From NCBI RefSeq assembly GCF_008016795.1, contig NZ_SDIK01000055.1:1-52686 (forward strand): DNA of 52,686 nucleotides, given 5' to 3'. Under the pieces are notes generated by a model. That model worked only from the letters and a program-made list of their open reading frames with translations, was not told the DNA's origin and did not search any database. This document shows, piece after piece, positions 16,827 to 25,022 of this stretch. The first letter of the stretch is position 1; each line of letters starts with the position of its first letter. The stretch comes from Prevotella brunnea. GTDB lineage: Bacteria; Bacteroidota; Bacteroidia; Bacteroidales; Bacteroidaceae. The translations under genes were made by a program, and so were the position numbers.

Positions 16827-18443
16827 CTATTTCGTGGCGTAACTGATGTCAAAGACGATGGAACCATGGAAATCGGTTGCTATCTTGCGTCGGGTCTGTA
16901 TTCCAAACTGATAGTCTTTGGCCGCGAAAATAAGGTCTTTAAGCGACTTGGTAACTGTCTCCGTACCGAGGTCGTCGCCTTTTGTCGTACCTGCCGCGAC
17001 GGTATTGCCGAGCGATGCGGTAATCTCTACTTGTTGATTTAGGAATGTCTCCATATCCATGCCGTTTCTGTCCAAAGTGATGGTGGTGGAAGGAGCATCT
17101 ATCTGCGTATAAATATTCGGACCATTCATCTTGTAATAATCAGAGAATGGTGTGTTGAACAATGTTACTTTCTGACCGTTAGGCAGTTTCATTGTGGCAT
17201 TTCCCCAAACGCAGAGGTCGGGTTTTGCTCCTGCGGCAGCCTCCAGAGCAGTAGGTGTGATGCGGAACGATATCTGATTACATTCGGGAACGAATACGGA
17301 AGATATAATCGGGAAACGGTCAGTGGTAAGCACTTGAGCTACGGAATTGTCATCCACATAGCGCAAGGTGTAAGAGATGGGGCATGCCGTGGAAATAGGC
17401 ATTGGTTCGGCGAGACTCTTGCGGAAACCTTCCCAACCACCGTCTGCCAATCGACCGTGCTGCTCGGTTTTTCCGCCGATGCAGAGCAGGTGCAATGCTG
17501 ACTCGTCAAGCACTTTCTTATACTGTGTTTGCAAGGAAACATTGAGGTTAGCCCAGTCAGGGAGAAGCAAACCGAGTGCCGCTGTTACCTCGTCATAGCT
17601 GTAATTGCTGGAAACAAGCATGTAAGCGATACGTCCGTAATAAACGTCGCTGACATAAACGGGAACGGTTCCCTTAAAGTTTTTTGCCACTTCGGGCGCA
17701 TTAGCGAGGATACAGCCCTCCGGCATATCCATGGAGACGCTATATACTTTTTGGATGAACTTCAGCAGCACATGGGTTTTGTTGCGCTGCCATGAGTTGC
17801 TCAAATCCCAAGTGAGCTTTGCGGTTGAACCTATCGAGCCTGAAAGATGAACGGACCCCGACTTGTCGAGTGTTACCTGATGATATTCATACTCTGTCAT
17901 GGCACCCGCATCTTGCGCACCATAAGAAAGCCAATCCTTCAAAATGTCCTGATAAGAGCTCCACGACACATCAACCAGCGGACGCGACTGCAACGTACCG
18001 GCAGCGAGCGGTACAAGTGTGTTGGAAATGGTGATGGGAACGATTTTCTGTCCCTTCACGGGAGTGTACTCGCCGCTGGTAACACTACCTCCCACGAACA
18101 CATGACCGGGATAGATGGAGGTGGAGGCAGGGTTGAAAATCATGAACTCGTTGTAAGCCGTGCCCGACTGATGATAGGTGGTGCGGGTAATCTTAATCCC
18201 CGGTATGCCGTTTTCGAAGTCGTACGTACTGGATTCGCCTCCCGGAACATTGGGAAGATTGGGAGAAGTTACGCCTGAGCGCACCATTCCCTCACCAAGT
18301 TTGTAATTACTGAACGAGAAAGAGTTGTCGGGGGCGGGGTCGTCTTTCTCCCACTCTTCATCGTAATTCGAACAACTCCCTAAAACCAAAGCTGCCACCA
18401 ATGGCAACCAAACTCTTGAAAAAGATAAGTTAGTTTTTTTCAT
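16827..18443 (-). CDS. Cholesterol-dependent-cytolysin-like lipoprotein (thiol-activated cytolysin fold)
   Basis: 538 residues. Signal peptide with lipobox LGSC (Cys24) followed by SNYDEE, acidic as in surface lipoproteins. Pore-forming family landmarks in order: SIYPGHVFVGG (109-119, compare YPGA in CDCs), NKTHVLLKFIQKVYSVSMDM (221-240), PVYVSDVYYGRIAYMLV (261-277), the paired glycines in CIGGKTEQH (GG 323-324) and PISYTLRYVDD (355-365), which together trace domains 1-3 of perfringolysin-type toxins. The last ~165 residues correspond in position to the membrane-recognition domain but lack the Trp-rich undecapeptide. So receptor and target cell are open; related Bacteroidota lipoproteins are reported as protease-activated antibacterial pore formers. 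Followed by a C10 protease gene. Confidence 0.88.
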   Translation of the reverse strand: MKKTNLSFSRVWLPLVAALVLGSCSNYDEEWEKDDPAPDNSFSFSNYKLGEGMVRSGVTSPNLPNVPGGESSTYDFENGIPGIKITRTTYHQSGTAYNEFMIFNPASTSIYPGHVFVGGSVTSGEYTPVKGQKIVPITISNTLVPLAAGTLQSRPLVDVSWSSYQDILKDWLSYGAQDAGAMTEYEYHQVTLDKSGSVHLSGSIGSTAKLTWDLSNSWQRNKTHVLLKFIQKVYSVSMDMPEGCILANAPEVAKNFKGTVPVYVSDVYYGRIAYMLVSSNYSYDEVTAALGLLLPDWANLNVSLQTQYKKVLDESALHLLCIGGKTEQHGRLADGGWEGFRKSLAEPMPISTACPISYTLRYVDDNSVAQVLTTDRFPIISSVFVPECNQISFRITPTALEAAAGAKPDLCVWGNATMKLPNGQKVTLFNTPFSDYYKMNGPNIYTQIDAPSTTITLDRNGMDMETFLNQQVEITASLGNTVAAGTTKGDDLGTETVTKSLKDLIFAAKDYQFGIQTRRKIATDFHGSIVFDISYATK

Positions 18444-18667
18444 TATGAGATTTGATTTGAGTCATCCACGGAAAAAACAACAGCGCATCTGTTTTTCCAT
18501 GAATAGTTTTGTTACCTTTTGAGTTGATTTCCAACCGGTGCGCTGACGAACCCGCTTCGTTGGGATTCCCAAAGTTGGTCTTTTAATGGCAGACGTTTCT
18601 GCTTTTTTACCTTATTATTTGTTAGTTATGCTATAAATCTAATTCTTTTTACTCGTAAATGTCGCTA

Positions 18668-18699
18668 CAAAAATAATAATTTGGTACAAATTAACCAAA
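18668..18699 (-). promoter_or_regulatory. Promoter of the cytolysin-protease unit
   Basis: Read on the - strand: TTTG (18699-18696), a 20-bp spacer, TATTTTTG (18675-18668), a full match to the Bacteroidota consensus. It predicts a leader of about 215-220 nt before the cytolysin ATG. The dyad TTTGGT-N8-ACCAAA (18680-18685 and 18694-18699) overlaps the -33 box and may be an operator. Confidence 0.7.
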
Positions 18700-19026
18700 A
18701 AAATATCAAGAAATATTTTGAGAAAAACAAAAAAAATGACTTTTGGGGGTATCGTGTGGAGTGCGTTTACTTCGGAATCGTTTAAGTATAAGCAACTTAC
18801 ATTATTTTGCGTTGCTACGATGAGATTTTAGATTTTGTTTCTTTATAACATAAAAGTCTTAAAAATATGCAGAAAAATAAAATCGGGAAAGGAAGCATGA
18901 CGTTGTTTTTCGGGAAAAAGAAGTCCGCTTTTAATTCGAGAATTTAAGATGAAAAAGAATGACAAAAACGAGAATATAAACGGATTTGTAATCTTCTGAT
19001 TTTCAACCTGATAAGAATTGGGTTGC

Positions 19027-19114
19027 AAAAGCTTAGCTTTTGCAGCGTAAAAGGTGAGCTTTTGTGGTGCGTTTGCTTAGCTTTTGTGTTACAAAAGCTA
19101 AGCTTTTGCGCGAC
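19027..19114. repeat. 22-bp palindromic repeat array B (four units)
   Basis: Lies in the 760-bp gap 18444-19203, just past the 3' end of comM. Units start at 19027, 19049, 19071 and 19093; cores are AAAAGCTTAGCTTTT, AAAAGGTGAGCTTTT, GTTTGCTTAGCTTTT and AAAAGCTAAGCTTTT. On the opposite side (inverted orientation) the conserved tail appears 14 nt away as TGAAAATCA followed by AGATTAC after two bases. The remainder of the gap is AT-rich leader and promoter DNA with no gene. Confidence 0.85.
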
Positions 19115-19203
19115 GTTTGTGAATAATCTTTACAATAAAACAAAAATCGGAAATAACAGCCCCCGTTGTCTGTGAACCGTAATTAATGGAACAAGAGCGG
19201 AGA

Positions 19204-20751
19204 TTAGAGCTCGCGTTCCGCCCAATCGCCCCGATCCAAACTGCGATAGCCTATTGCTTCGGCAATGTGCGAAGCCTGTACGACAGCCGAGTCTTCAAGG
19301 TCGGCAATGGTGCGTGCCACTTTTAAGATGCGGTTGTAGGCGCGGGCGGAGAGCTTGAGACGCTCCATGGCGGAACGAAGTAGTGCTATCGACTGTTCGT
19401 CAGGTTCGGCAAACTGATGTATCATGCGTTCGGTCATCTGTGCGTTGCAATGAACTTTGGGATAAGACTTGAAGCGTTCGGTTTGGATGGCGCGTGCTTT
19501 CATGACGCGTTGGCGAATGGACGTGCTCGATTCGCCCGGTGCGGCTTTGCTGATATCTGCGAACGGCAGGGCACTTAGTTCTATCTGGAGGTCTATCCTG
19601 TCGAGTAAGGGTCCGGAGATTTTGGAGAGATAGCGTTGGATTTGTCCCGGCGTACAGACGCAATGGTGCGTGGGGTCTCCGTAGTATCCACACGGACAGG
19701 GGTTCATGCTTGCCACGAACATGAAGCTGCAGGGATAAGTAACGGTGTATTTGGCTCGCGAGATGGTGATGGAGCGGTCTTCCAAAGGTTGTCGAAGCAC
19801 CTCTAACGTGTGTTTGTTGAACTCCGGTAACTCGTCGGTGAACAACACGCCGTTGTGTGCAAGTGTGATTTCGCCCGGCATGGGTGTCATTCCGCCTCCC
19901 ACGAGGGCTACTTCGGATATTGTGTGGTGAGGACTGCGAAAGGGGCGTTGCGTTATCAATCCGGAGTCTCTTTTCAGTTTTCCGGCAATGGAATGAATTT
20001 GGGTGGTTTCCAAACTCTCCGTGAGCGACAGGGGTGGCAGAATGGAGGGCAATCGTTTTGCCATCATGCTCTTTCCGCTTCCCGGCGGACCCACCATAAT
20101 GACGTTGTGTGAGCCGGCGGCAGCCACCTCCAAAGCTCGCTTCACGTTCTCTTGTCCGCGAACGTCGGCAAAATCCAAGTCGTTGGTGGACTGATGTTCA
20201 TAAAATTCTTTTCGGGTGTCCACCACGCATGGTGTGGCATCGTAGCTGCCATTGAGAAACGCGATGACTTCCGATAGGTTATTCATGCCATACACTTCCA
20301 ACGAGTCCACTACGGCAGCCTCGTGCTCGTTGGCTTTTGGCACAATGAGTCCCTTAAACTTGTCAGCACGCGCTTTGATGGCAATGGGTAAAGCTCCTTT
20401 TACGGGGCGCAGGCTTCCGTCGAGGCTTAACTCGCCCACGAGCATGTACTCCTCAAGTCGATCGGTGTGCATTTTCTCGTTGGCGGCAAGCACGGCAACA
20501 GCCAACGGAAGGTCAAAGCTTGAGCCTTCTTTGCGTAAATCGGCAGGCGAGAGATTGGCGGTGATGTCGGCAACGGGGAATTTATAGCCTATGTTCAGCA
20601 AGGCAGCAGCAATGCGGTCGTGGCTTTCTTTCACGGCGGTATCGCCCAATCCAGATAAGTGATAGAGCACGCCACGCGTGATGCTTACCTCAACGGTAAC
20701 GGTTGTTACCTCCATTCCGTTCACTGCCGCGCAATAGGTTTTTACAAGCAT
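19204..20751 (-). CDS. comM: ComM/YifB-family Mg-chelatase-like AAA+ ATPase
   Basis: 515 residues, the usual length. N-terminal ChlI/Lon-protease-like fold ([32 protein letters not shown]), central AAA+ module with Walker [16 protein letters not shown] near residue 219 and FTDELPEF as Walker B, then a C-terminal domain with [19 protein letters not shown]. In naturally transformable bacteria ComM is a hexameric helicase that helps branch migration during recombination of incoming DNA. Its ATG overlaps the stop of the upstream thioredoxin-like gene by one base (TAATG), so translation is probably coupled. Confidence 0.95.
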   Translation of the reverse strand: MLVKTYCAAVNGMEVTTVTVEVSITRGVLYHLSGLGDTAVKESHDRIAAALLNIGYKFPVADITANLSPADLRKEGSSFDLPLAVAVLAANEKMHTDRLEEYMLVGELSLDGSLRPVKGALPIAIKARADKFKGLIVPKANEHEAAVVDSLEVYGMNNLSEVIAFLNGSYDATPCVVDTRKEFYEHQSTNDLDFADVRGQENVKRALEVAAAGSHNVIMVGPPGSGKSMMAKRLPSILPPLSLTESLETTQIHSIAGKLKRDSGLITQRPFRSPHHTISEVALVGGGMTPMPGEITLAHNGVLFTDELPEFNKHTLEVLRQPLEDRSITISRAKYTVTYPCSFMFVASMNPCPCGYYGDPTHHCVCTPGQIQRYLSKISGPLLDRIDLQIELSALPFADISKAAPGESSTSIRQRVMKARAIQTERFKSYPKVHCNAQMTERMIHQFAEPDEQSIALLRSAMERLKLSARAYNRILKVARTIADLEDSAVVQASHIAEAIGYRSLDRGDWAEREL

Positions 20752-21743
20752 TATATATTAAGGTTGGTCAGCCGTTGTCTGAGTGTATTGGCATTCACGC
20801 CTCGTTCGGTTATCCTGCCGTTCCTGACAACGATATTATCGGGAAGGGTATTCAGACCTAACGTCTTGAACAATTTTCCCTCCATCATTCGTCCGTCGCA
20901 AATGTTCCGGAAAGTTATGTTGTCGCGTTTCAACGCGTCGCGAGCTTGATTGGGCGATGCGTCCACACAGATGCCAATGACGGTTGCTTGTCCTTTTTGA
21001 GAGAATTCCTCCAAGAGGCGTTGTGTTTCCATGCTCTCATAATCCCACGTAGCCCACGCGTTGAAGATGATGGTCTTGCCTTTCAGGTCGGCGTTTGTGA
21101 GAAGTTTTCCATTCAAGTCTTTTGCTGAAAACTTTGGCAGCTGACTTCCGATTGTGGCATTCTTCAATCCGGACAACTGGTTTTTGAGTCGTGCGAGCGT
21201 TCCGTTCTTGAGTTGTTTCTTCGCCATGAGGTTCACAAGTTGCGCTGCCTGTTTGAAATCGGCTCCTTCGCTTTGTAGGAGATATTTCTCGGTGAGATAT
21301 ACGCTGACGGGTGATTCGGGATGGTCTTTCACAAAGCGTATTGCCGCCTTTTGTTCCTCGGGCGGGGAAGCTGACGAAACTTGTTTTCGGAATTGTGTCA
21401 TCAGGTCGTTAGCTTCCGTTCCCTTTATCTCCATCTCCTTCAGGTGTGAGGCATCGGCTTTCATTTCCACGGCTTTTCCCGATTCGGTGAAGACGGGTTG
21501 CGTGGAAAAGTTGGGAAAGATGAGCACAAGTGTCGCCGCATATCGACATGGTATCTCATACGTAAATCGTCCACCCTGTATCTTGATGGTGTCCATTCCG
21601 TCGATAGCCCCATCGGGACTATACACATAAAGTTCTCCTTGATTGATGTGCAACAAGCGACCTTCCATCTTGAAGTGCCCACTGCGAGTACCACAAGAAA
21701 CCAATAGCAATAAGAATGTAATAAAAAAAACTATTCGTTTCAT
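20751..21743 (-). CDS. DUF4369/thioredoxin-fold lipoprotein lacking the CxxC motif
   Basis: 330 residues. Lipobox LVSC (Cys17) after [16 protein letters not shown]. The N-terminal half fits the DUF4369 beta domain found before thioredoxin domains in Bacteroidota ([19 protein letters not shown]). The C-terminal half is an AhpC/TlpA-like thioredoxin fold ([40 protein letters not shown], and the cis-Pro region [10 protein letters not shown]). Where active members read WCxxC this protein reads W-A-T-W-D-Y-E-S, with no cysteine, so it cannot be a classical disulfide reductase. Its role may be binding or scaffolding. Anchored to the periplasmic or outer membrane; precedes comM with a one-base overlap. 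Confidence 0.82.
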   Translation of the reverse strand: MKRIVFFITFLLLLVSCGTRSGHFKMEGRLLHINQGELYVYSPDGAIDGMDTIKIQGGRFTYEIPCRYAATLVLIFPNFSTQPVFTESGKAVEMKADASHLKEMEIKGTEANDLMTQFRKQVSSASPPEEQKAAIRFVKDHPESPVSVYLTEKYLLQSEGADFKQAAQLVNLMAKKQLKNGTLARLKNQLSGLKNATIGSQLPKFSAKDLNGKLLTNADLKGKTIIFNAWATWDYESMETQRLLEEFSQKGQATVIGICVDASPNQARDALKRDNITFRNICDGRMMEGKLFKTLGLNTLPDNIVVRNGRITERGVNANTLRQRLTNLNI

Positions 21744-21792
21744 GTGAATAAGGTTTAAGAAGTGTTTCCAAACTTATCTTGGAACTTGCAAG

Positions 21793-21878
21793 TGCCGCGA
21801 GCGGGACTCGAACCCGCACAGCCATTTCTGGCCAAGGGATTTTAAGTCCCTCGTGTCTACCAATTCCACCATTGCGGC
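21793..21878 (-). tRNA. tRNA-Leu (UAA)
   Basis: 86-nt cloverleaf on the - strand. The anticodon stem AGGGA/TCCCT encloses CTTAAAA (anticodon TAA); there is a long variable arm (TTGGCC...GGCTGTG region) as expected of leucine tRNAs, and the T-arm GCGGGTTCGAGTCCCGC. The acceptor stem GCCGCAA / TCGCGGC pairs except for an A6-C67 mismatch; the discriminator is A and CCA is not encoded. Confidence 0.93.
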
Positions 21879-21973
21879 AAACCGCTTGCAAAGATAAGGC
21901 AATTTATCGAATATGACAAAATTATTGCAATTTTTTTATCACATTCCTTTCTGCTACCAATTCAGGGTTAGCC

Positions 21974-22549
21974 CTAATAGACGCGCAATAGTCCGTTCGG
22001 ACCGGTGGTGTTGGCGCGATATTTCACCAAGGACTTTCCCTTGTCGCCCGAAACAATATTCCCTCCTGTGTTCATGTTGTAACTTCTGCGACACGTTTTG
22101 CAAAAAGCTGTTCCGGCTTCGTTCAGCGTAAGCTCGTAACTGCGCATGGGAAAAGTTTTGAGATGGAAACAATTGGGGCATTGCAGGTCGTAAGCGTAGA
22201 ACTTTGCCGGCTGTTCTAAATTTCCGAAACCAACAATGAGTCCTTGTTTCATGCCTACATGGTGATGACTCTCTAACCTTAAGTCGATGGCATTGAACCG
22301 TTTCTCTGATGAAAGTCCATGATTATTGGTAAAATTAAAATAGTTTGCCCCATTCTTAAACATGGGTTTGATGACTGTGAACACGCCCGGAGAACCCACA
22401 TTCATGGCACTTGCGAGTGTGGCATCCAAGTGTGTGGAATTGTCAATGGTGAGATTGCAGTGATAATCGCTGTATTCGAAATCTATATTGTCGCCGCAAG
22501 CTGCGAGAAATAGCAACACGCAAAGTTCAATCCATGAAAATCTGTTCAT
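21974..22549 (-). CDS. Lipoprotein with a C-terminal zinc-ribbon-like CxxC pair
   Basis: 191 residues. Signal peptide with lipobox LAAC (Cys18). The body is of unknown function; near the C-terminus CPNC (about residue 125) and CKTC (about 151) are set about 25 residues apart, as in a zinc ribbon or rubredoxin/Rieske-like metal site, followed by RSYNMNTGGNIVSGDKG. Similar lipoproteins with the CPNC/CxxC-GRTYDLNNGG pattern are common in Bacteroidota but lack an assigned function. A metal- or cluster-binding role at the cell envelope is plausible. Transcribed away from the tRNA-Leu neighbour on the same strand. Confidence 0.7.
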   Translation of the reverse strand: MNRFSWIELCVLLFLAACGDNIDFEYSDYHCNLTIDNSTHLDATLASAMNVGSPGVFTVIKPMFKNGANYFNFTNNHGLSSEKRFNAIDLRLESHHHVGMKQGLIVGFGNLEQPAKFYAYDLQCPNCFHLKTFPMRSYELTLNEAGTAFCKTCRRSYNMNTGGNIVSGDKGKSLVKYRANTTGPNGLLRVY

Positions 22550-22587
22550 ATTGTCGCGTTATTTGGTCTTCAATCAATGTATGAAAC

Positions 22588-22716
22588 GAGAAGCGTAGCT
22601 CATACCGTGAGATACGTAGGGTTTTGTGATGACAAGACATATATGCCGCTACCGGTGAGATACGTATGTCGGTGGTAATGAGATACGTATCTCAAAGTGG
22701 CGAGATATGTATGCCA
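22588..22716. repeat. Second palindromic repeat family, core AGATACGTATCT, ~22-bp spacing
   Basis: Degenerate units start at 22588 (GAGAAGCGTAGCTC), 22609 (GAGATACGTAGG), about 22635 (AAGACATATATGCC), 22657 (GAGATACGTATGTC), 22680 (GAGATACGTATCTC) and 22702 (GAGATATGTATGCC). Steps are 21, 26, 22, 23 and 22 bp. The core is palindromic and differs from the AAAAGCTTAGCTTTT family, but the spacing is nearly the same. It fills the gap after the SRPBCC gene. Confidence 0.7.
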
Positions 22717-22742
22717 TAGCAGGATTATCGGCAAGCGAAAGC

Positions 22743-23156
22743 CTATTCGTAAGGAATCATTGCCAACACGTCGGCAATTTTCTCTATTCCCTCCTGTAGT
22801 GGCTTTGCGACCATTCCCTTAGCGAAGAAAGGTATTTCGGCATCTATGGTCAGTCGAATCTTGGAACTTGCTTCGCCGGTGGGCAGGATTTGTATCCAAA
22901 AATTAAAGGATATAGGCGATTTCTCGCTTGCAAACTTTATCATTTTGGGTTCTTCTCGTTCCATGATGCGCATACTCACATGACCAACCGGTGGCACGCT
23001 GATGGAGATAGTGTCGCTGTCGAAAGTTAAATCTTTTAATTTTTCTTCCGGAACTGCCCCTTTCACCCGTTCGATGTTTCTCAGATCGCTCAGCATCTTA
23101 TAGACACTTTGCTGCGAATAGGGGATTTGCTTTATGCTGCTTTCAAACTTACTCAT
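22743..23156 (-). CDS. SRPBCC-fold (START-like) protein
   Basis: 137 residues, the size of a single SRPBCC domain. It starts with the typical first strand and helix (SKFESSIKQIPYSQQSVYKM), has a mid-segment HVSMRIMEREEPKMIKF and ends with the long C-terminal helix (AKGMVAKPLQEGIEKIADVL) that closes the hydrophobic cavity. No catalytic residues can be named; ligand unknown. It lies 16 bp after pyrE and is probably cotranscribed with it, an arrangement seen in other Bacteroidales. Confidence 0.8.
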   Translation of the reverse strand: MSKFESSIKQIPYSQQSVYKMLSDLRNIERVKGAVPEEKLKDLTFDSDTISISVPPVGHVSMRIMEREEPKMIKFASEKSPISFNFWIQILPTGEASSKIRLTIDAEIPFFAKGMVAKPLQEGIEKIADVLAMIPYE

Positions 23157-23172
23157 CTGTTTTTTCCTTGCT

Positions 23173-23805
23173 TTACTTTTTCCAATTGGCAGGATCTACG
23201 CGCCATTCGTCGAGCATCGGTACATCTTCTTTCTTGATATAACCCGTTTCCAATGCTTTCTCCACCACGTTGTGATAATCGGTGAGCGTTACGAGCTGCA
23301 CGTTTGCGTCGCGGAAAGCTTGTTCTGCCACCGGGAAGCCATAGGTATAGGATGCCACCATGCCTACAACTTCGAAGCCGGCTTCACGTAAAGCAGCCAC
23401 AGCCTTCAGCGAAGAGCCACCGGTGGAGATTAAATCCTCTACCACCACTACTTTCGCGCCTTTGGGCAGTTCGCCTTCGATTTGGTTTTTCATGCCGTGG
23501 TCTTTCGGTTTCGGGCGAACGTATGCGTAAGGCATTGCCAATTCGTCGGCAACCAGTGCGCCCTGAGCTATTGCTCCGGTAGCTACGCCGGCAACAGCGG
23601 TTGCTTCGGGGAAATGCTTCATAATGGCATGGGTGAGCTCCAGCTTTACGAAGGAGCGTACATCGTGATACGAAAGCGTTTTGCGGTTATCGCAATAGAA
23701 TGGTGAGTGCCATCCACTTGCCCATAGGAAAGGATCGTTGGGTTGCAATTTAATGGCTTTAATGCTCAAGAGTTTTCCTGCGAATATTTTTTTTAAGTCT
23801 TCCAT
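23173..23805 (-). CDS. pyrE: Orotate phosphoribosyltransferase
   Basis: 210 residues, the family length. Converts orotate and PRPP to OMP in pyrimidine synthesis. Visible: substrate loop region WHSPFYCDNRKTL, the catalytic-loop lysine region RPKPKDHGMKNQIEG and the PRPP-binding motif VVVVEDLISTGGSSLKAV. It has its own promoter inside the 3' end of comF (TTTG-N19-TATCTTTG) in addition to any read-through from prmC-recX-comF, and is followed after 16 bp by the SRPBCC gene. Confidence 0.97.
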   Translation of the reverse strand: MEDLKKIFAGKLLSIKAIKLQPNDPFLWASGWHSPFYCDNRKTLSYHDVRSFVKLELTHAIMKHFPEATAVAGVATGAIAQGALVADELAMPYAYVRPKPKDHGMKNQIEGELPKGAKVVVVEDLISTGGSSLKAVAALREAGFEVVGMVASYTYGFPVAEQAFRDANVQLVTLTDYHNVVEKALETGYIKKEDVPMLDEWRVDPANWKK

Positions 23806-23830
23806 TGTTTCTTTAAGTTGCTTTTCTGTG

Positions 23831-23861
23831 CAAAGATAGTTAACTTTTAGTGAATCCCAAA
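23831..23861 (-). promoter_or_regulatory. Internal promoter for pyrE
   Basis: On the - strand TTTG (23861-23858), a 19-bp spacer and TATCTTTG (23838-23831). It overlaps the last codons of comF and would give pyrE a leader of about 20 nt. Confidence 0.65.
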
Positions 23862-24544
23862 GCCAAGATACTTATTTTTACGTTTTGGGCTTTCATCACT
23901 TCTTTGCCAAGTGCTGTTATGGTGGCACCTGTGGTTATGACATCATCTATCAGTAACACGTGTTTGTTCTCAAGCGTTTTGGCACGTAACAGTTCAAAGT
24001 CGTTCTCAACGTTCATATTGCGTTCCCATCTGTTTCTCTTTGTTTGGCTACCTTTGAACGACTTGCGTCTTACGGCATTCTCCACAATTGGCAAGTGAGT
24101 TGCCGACTTAATGCCACGCGCTATCTCCACACTTTGGTTGTAGCCTCTGAGCCGAATGCGTTTTCGTGCCAACGGAACAGGTAGCAGGAGGTCAATGCCC
24201 TCGAAGAAACCCGTGGGTAGATATTCTTCTGCTATCATTCTTCCCAATTCCGTTCCTATCTCCGGATGGTCGTAATACTTCAATTTATAGATAAGGTGGC
24301 TGAAGAGTGCCTGTGGTTGATATAGGCAAAAGGCGACACATTTCTCTATGGGGATTCTGCCCCAGAAAAGTCTGGCAAGCTCATTGTCGTAAGGCGAAAG
24401 ATAATAGTTTCTTCTTGGAAGTGCAAGGTTGCAGTTGGCGCAGAGCATTCGTTCCGTTATGCTTAATCTATTGCCGCATGCCGGACAAGCACGTGGTGCG
24501 ATAAGGTCGATTAAACGAGCAAAAAAACTATTCGAAGGTTTCAT
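23840..24544 (-). CDS. comF: ComF-family phosphoribosyltransferase-like protein
   Basis: 234 residues from the ATG at 24544; the frame is open further upstream but that part lies inside recX. An N-terminal zinc-finger-like region (RACPACGNRLSI, then MLCANCNLALP) is followed by the phosphoribosyltransferase fold with LLPVPLARKRIRLRGYNQS and the PRPP loop VLLIDDVITTGATI. ComF proteins are linked to DNA uptake in competent bacteria. The start overlaps the recX stop by 17 bp, indicating coupling. Together with comM elsewhere in this window it hints at competence functions, although both genes are widespread. Confidence 0.92.
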   Translation of the reverse strand: MKPSNSFFARLIDLIAPRACPACGNRLSITERMLCANCNLALPRRNYYLSPYDNELARLFWGRIPIEKCVAFCLYQPQALFSHLIYKLKYYDHPEIGTELGRMIAEEYLPTGFFEGIDLLLPVPLARKRIRLRGYNQSVEIARGIKSATHLPIVENAVRRKSFKGSQTKRNRWERNMNVENDFELLRAKTLENKHVLLIDDVITTGATITALGKEVMKAQNVKISILALGFTKS

Positions 24545-25022
24545 CGTCAATTTCTGTTTCATCGTCGATGCACTTGCGAATGAGATCGATGGTGAACCCA
24601 CGCCCCATTGCGAACTTTATAAGTTTCATGGAACGTTCATAGTCGGTTGTGGCTTTTATTCCCGGAAGTTTGTTTTTCAGAAGCGGTCGCAGCACGGTCA
24701 GATACTCATCATCCGGCACCTCGTCTAAAATAGGTCGCGAAATCTGTTCGGGCACTCGTTTCATCCATAATGCCTGTTCTATCTTTTTTCGTCCCCATTT
24801 GTTGTATGCGATTTTATCGTGCACGAAAAAGCGTGTAAAGCGTTCATCATCGATGTATTTGTGCTCGATGAGATAGTCTGTAATTCGTTCTTGCGCATCG
24901 GTGGACAGTCCCCATTTGTGCATCTTCTCCTGCATTTCTCCGGAGCAATGCTCTCCGCGGGCACATAGGTTGCCGAGTTTTTTCAATGCTTCAGCTTCTG
25001 TCATCGGTTTCATTGGTTTCAT
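24528..25022 (-). CDS. recX: RecX-family regulatory protein
   Basis: 164 residues, typical for RecX, which binds and tempers RecA filaments. Helical repeats include EALKKLGNLCARGEHCSGEM, ITDYLIEHKYIDDERF and WGRKKIEQALWMKRV, each matching the three-helix repeats of RecX. The start ATG at 25022 overlaps the prmC stop (ATGA); two further in-frame ATGs (25013, 25004) are possible. No recA lies in the window. Second gene of the prmC-recX-comF unit. Confidence 0.88.
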   Translation of the reverse strand: MKPMKPMTEAEALKKLGNLCARGEHCSGEMQEKMHKWGLSTDAQERITDYLIEHKYIDDERFTRFFVHDKIAYNKWGRKKIEQALWMKRVPEQISRPILDEVPDDEYLTVLRPLLKNKLPGIKATTDYERSMKLIKFAMGRGFTIDLIRKCIDDETEIDDETFE

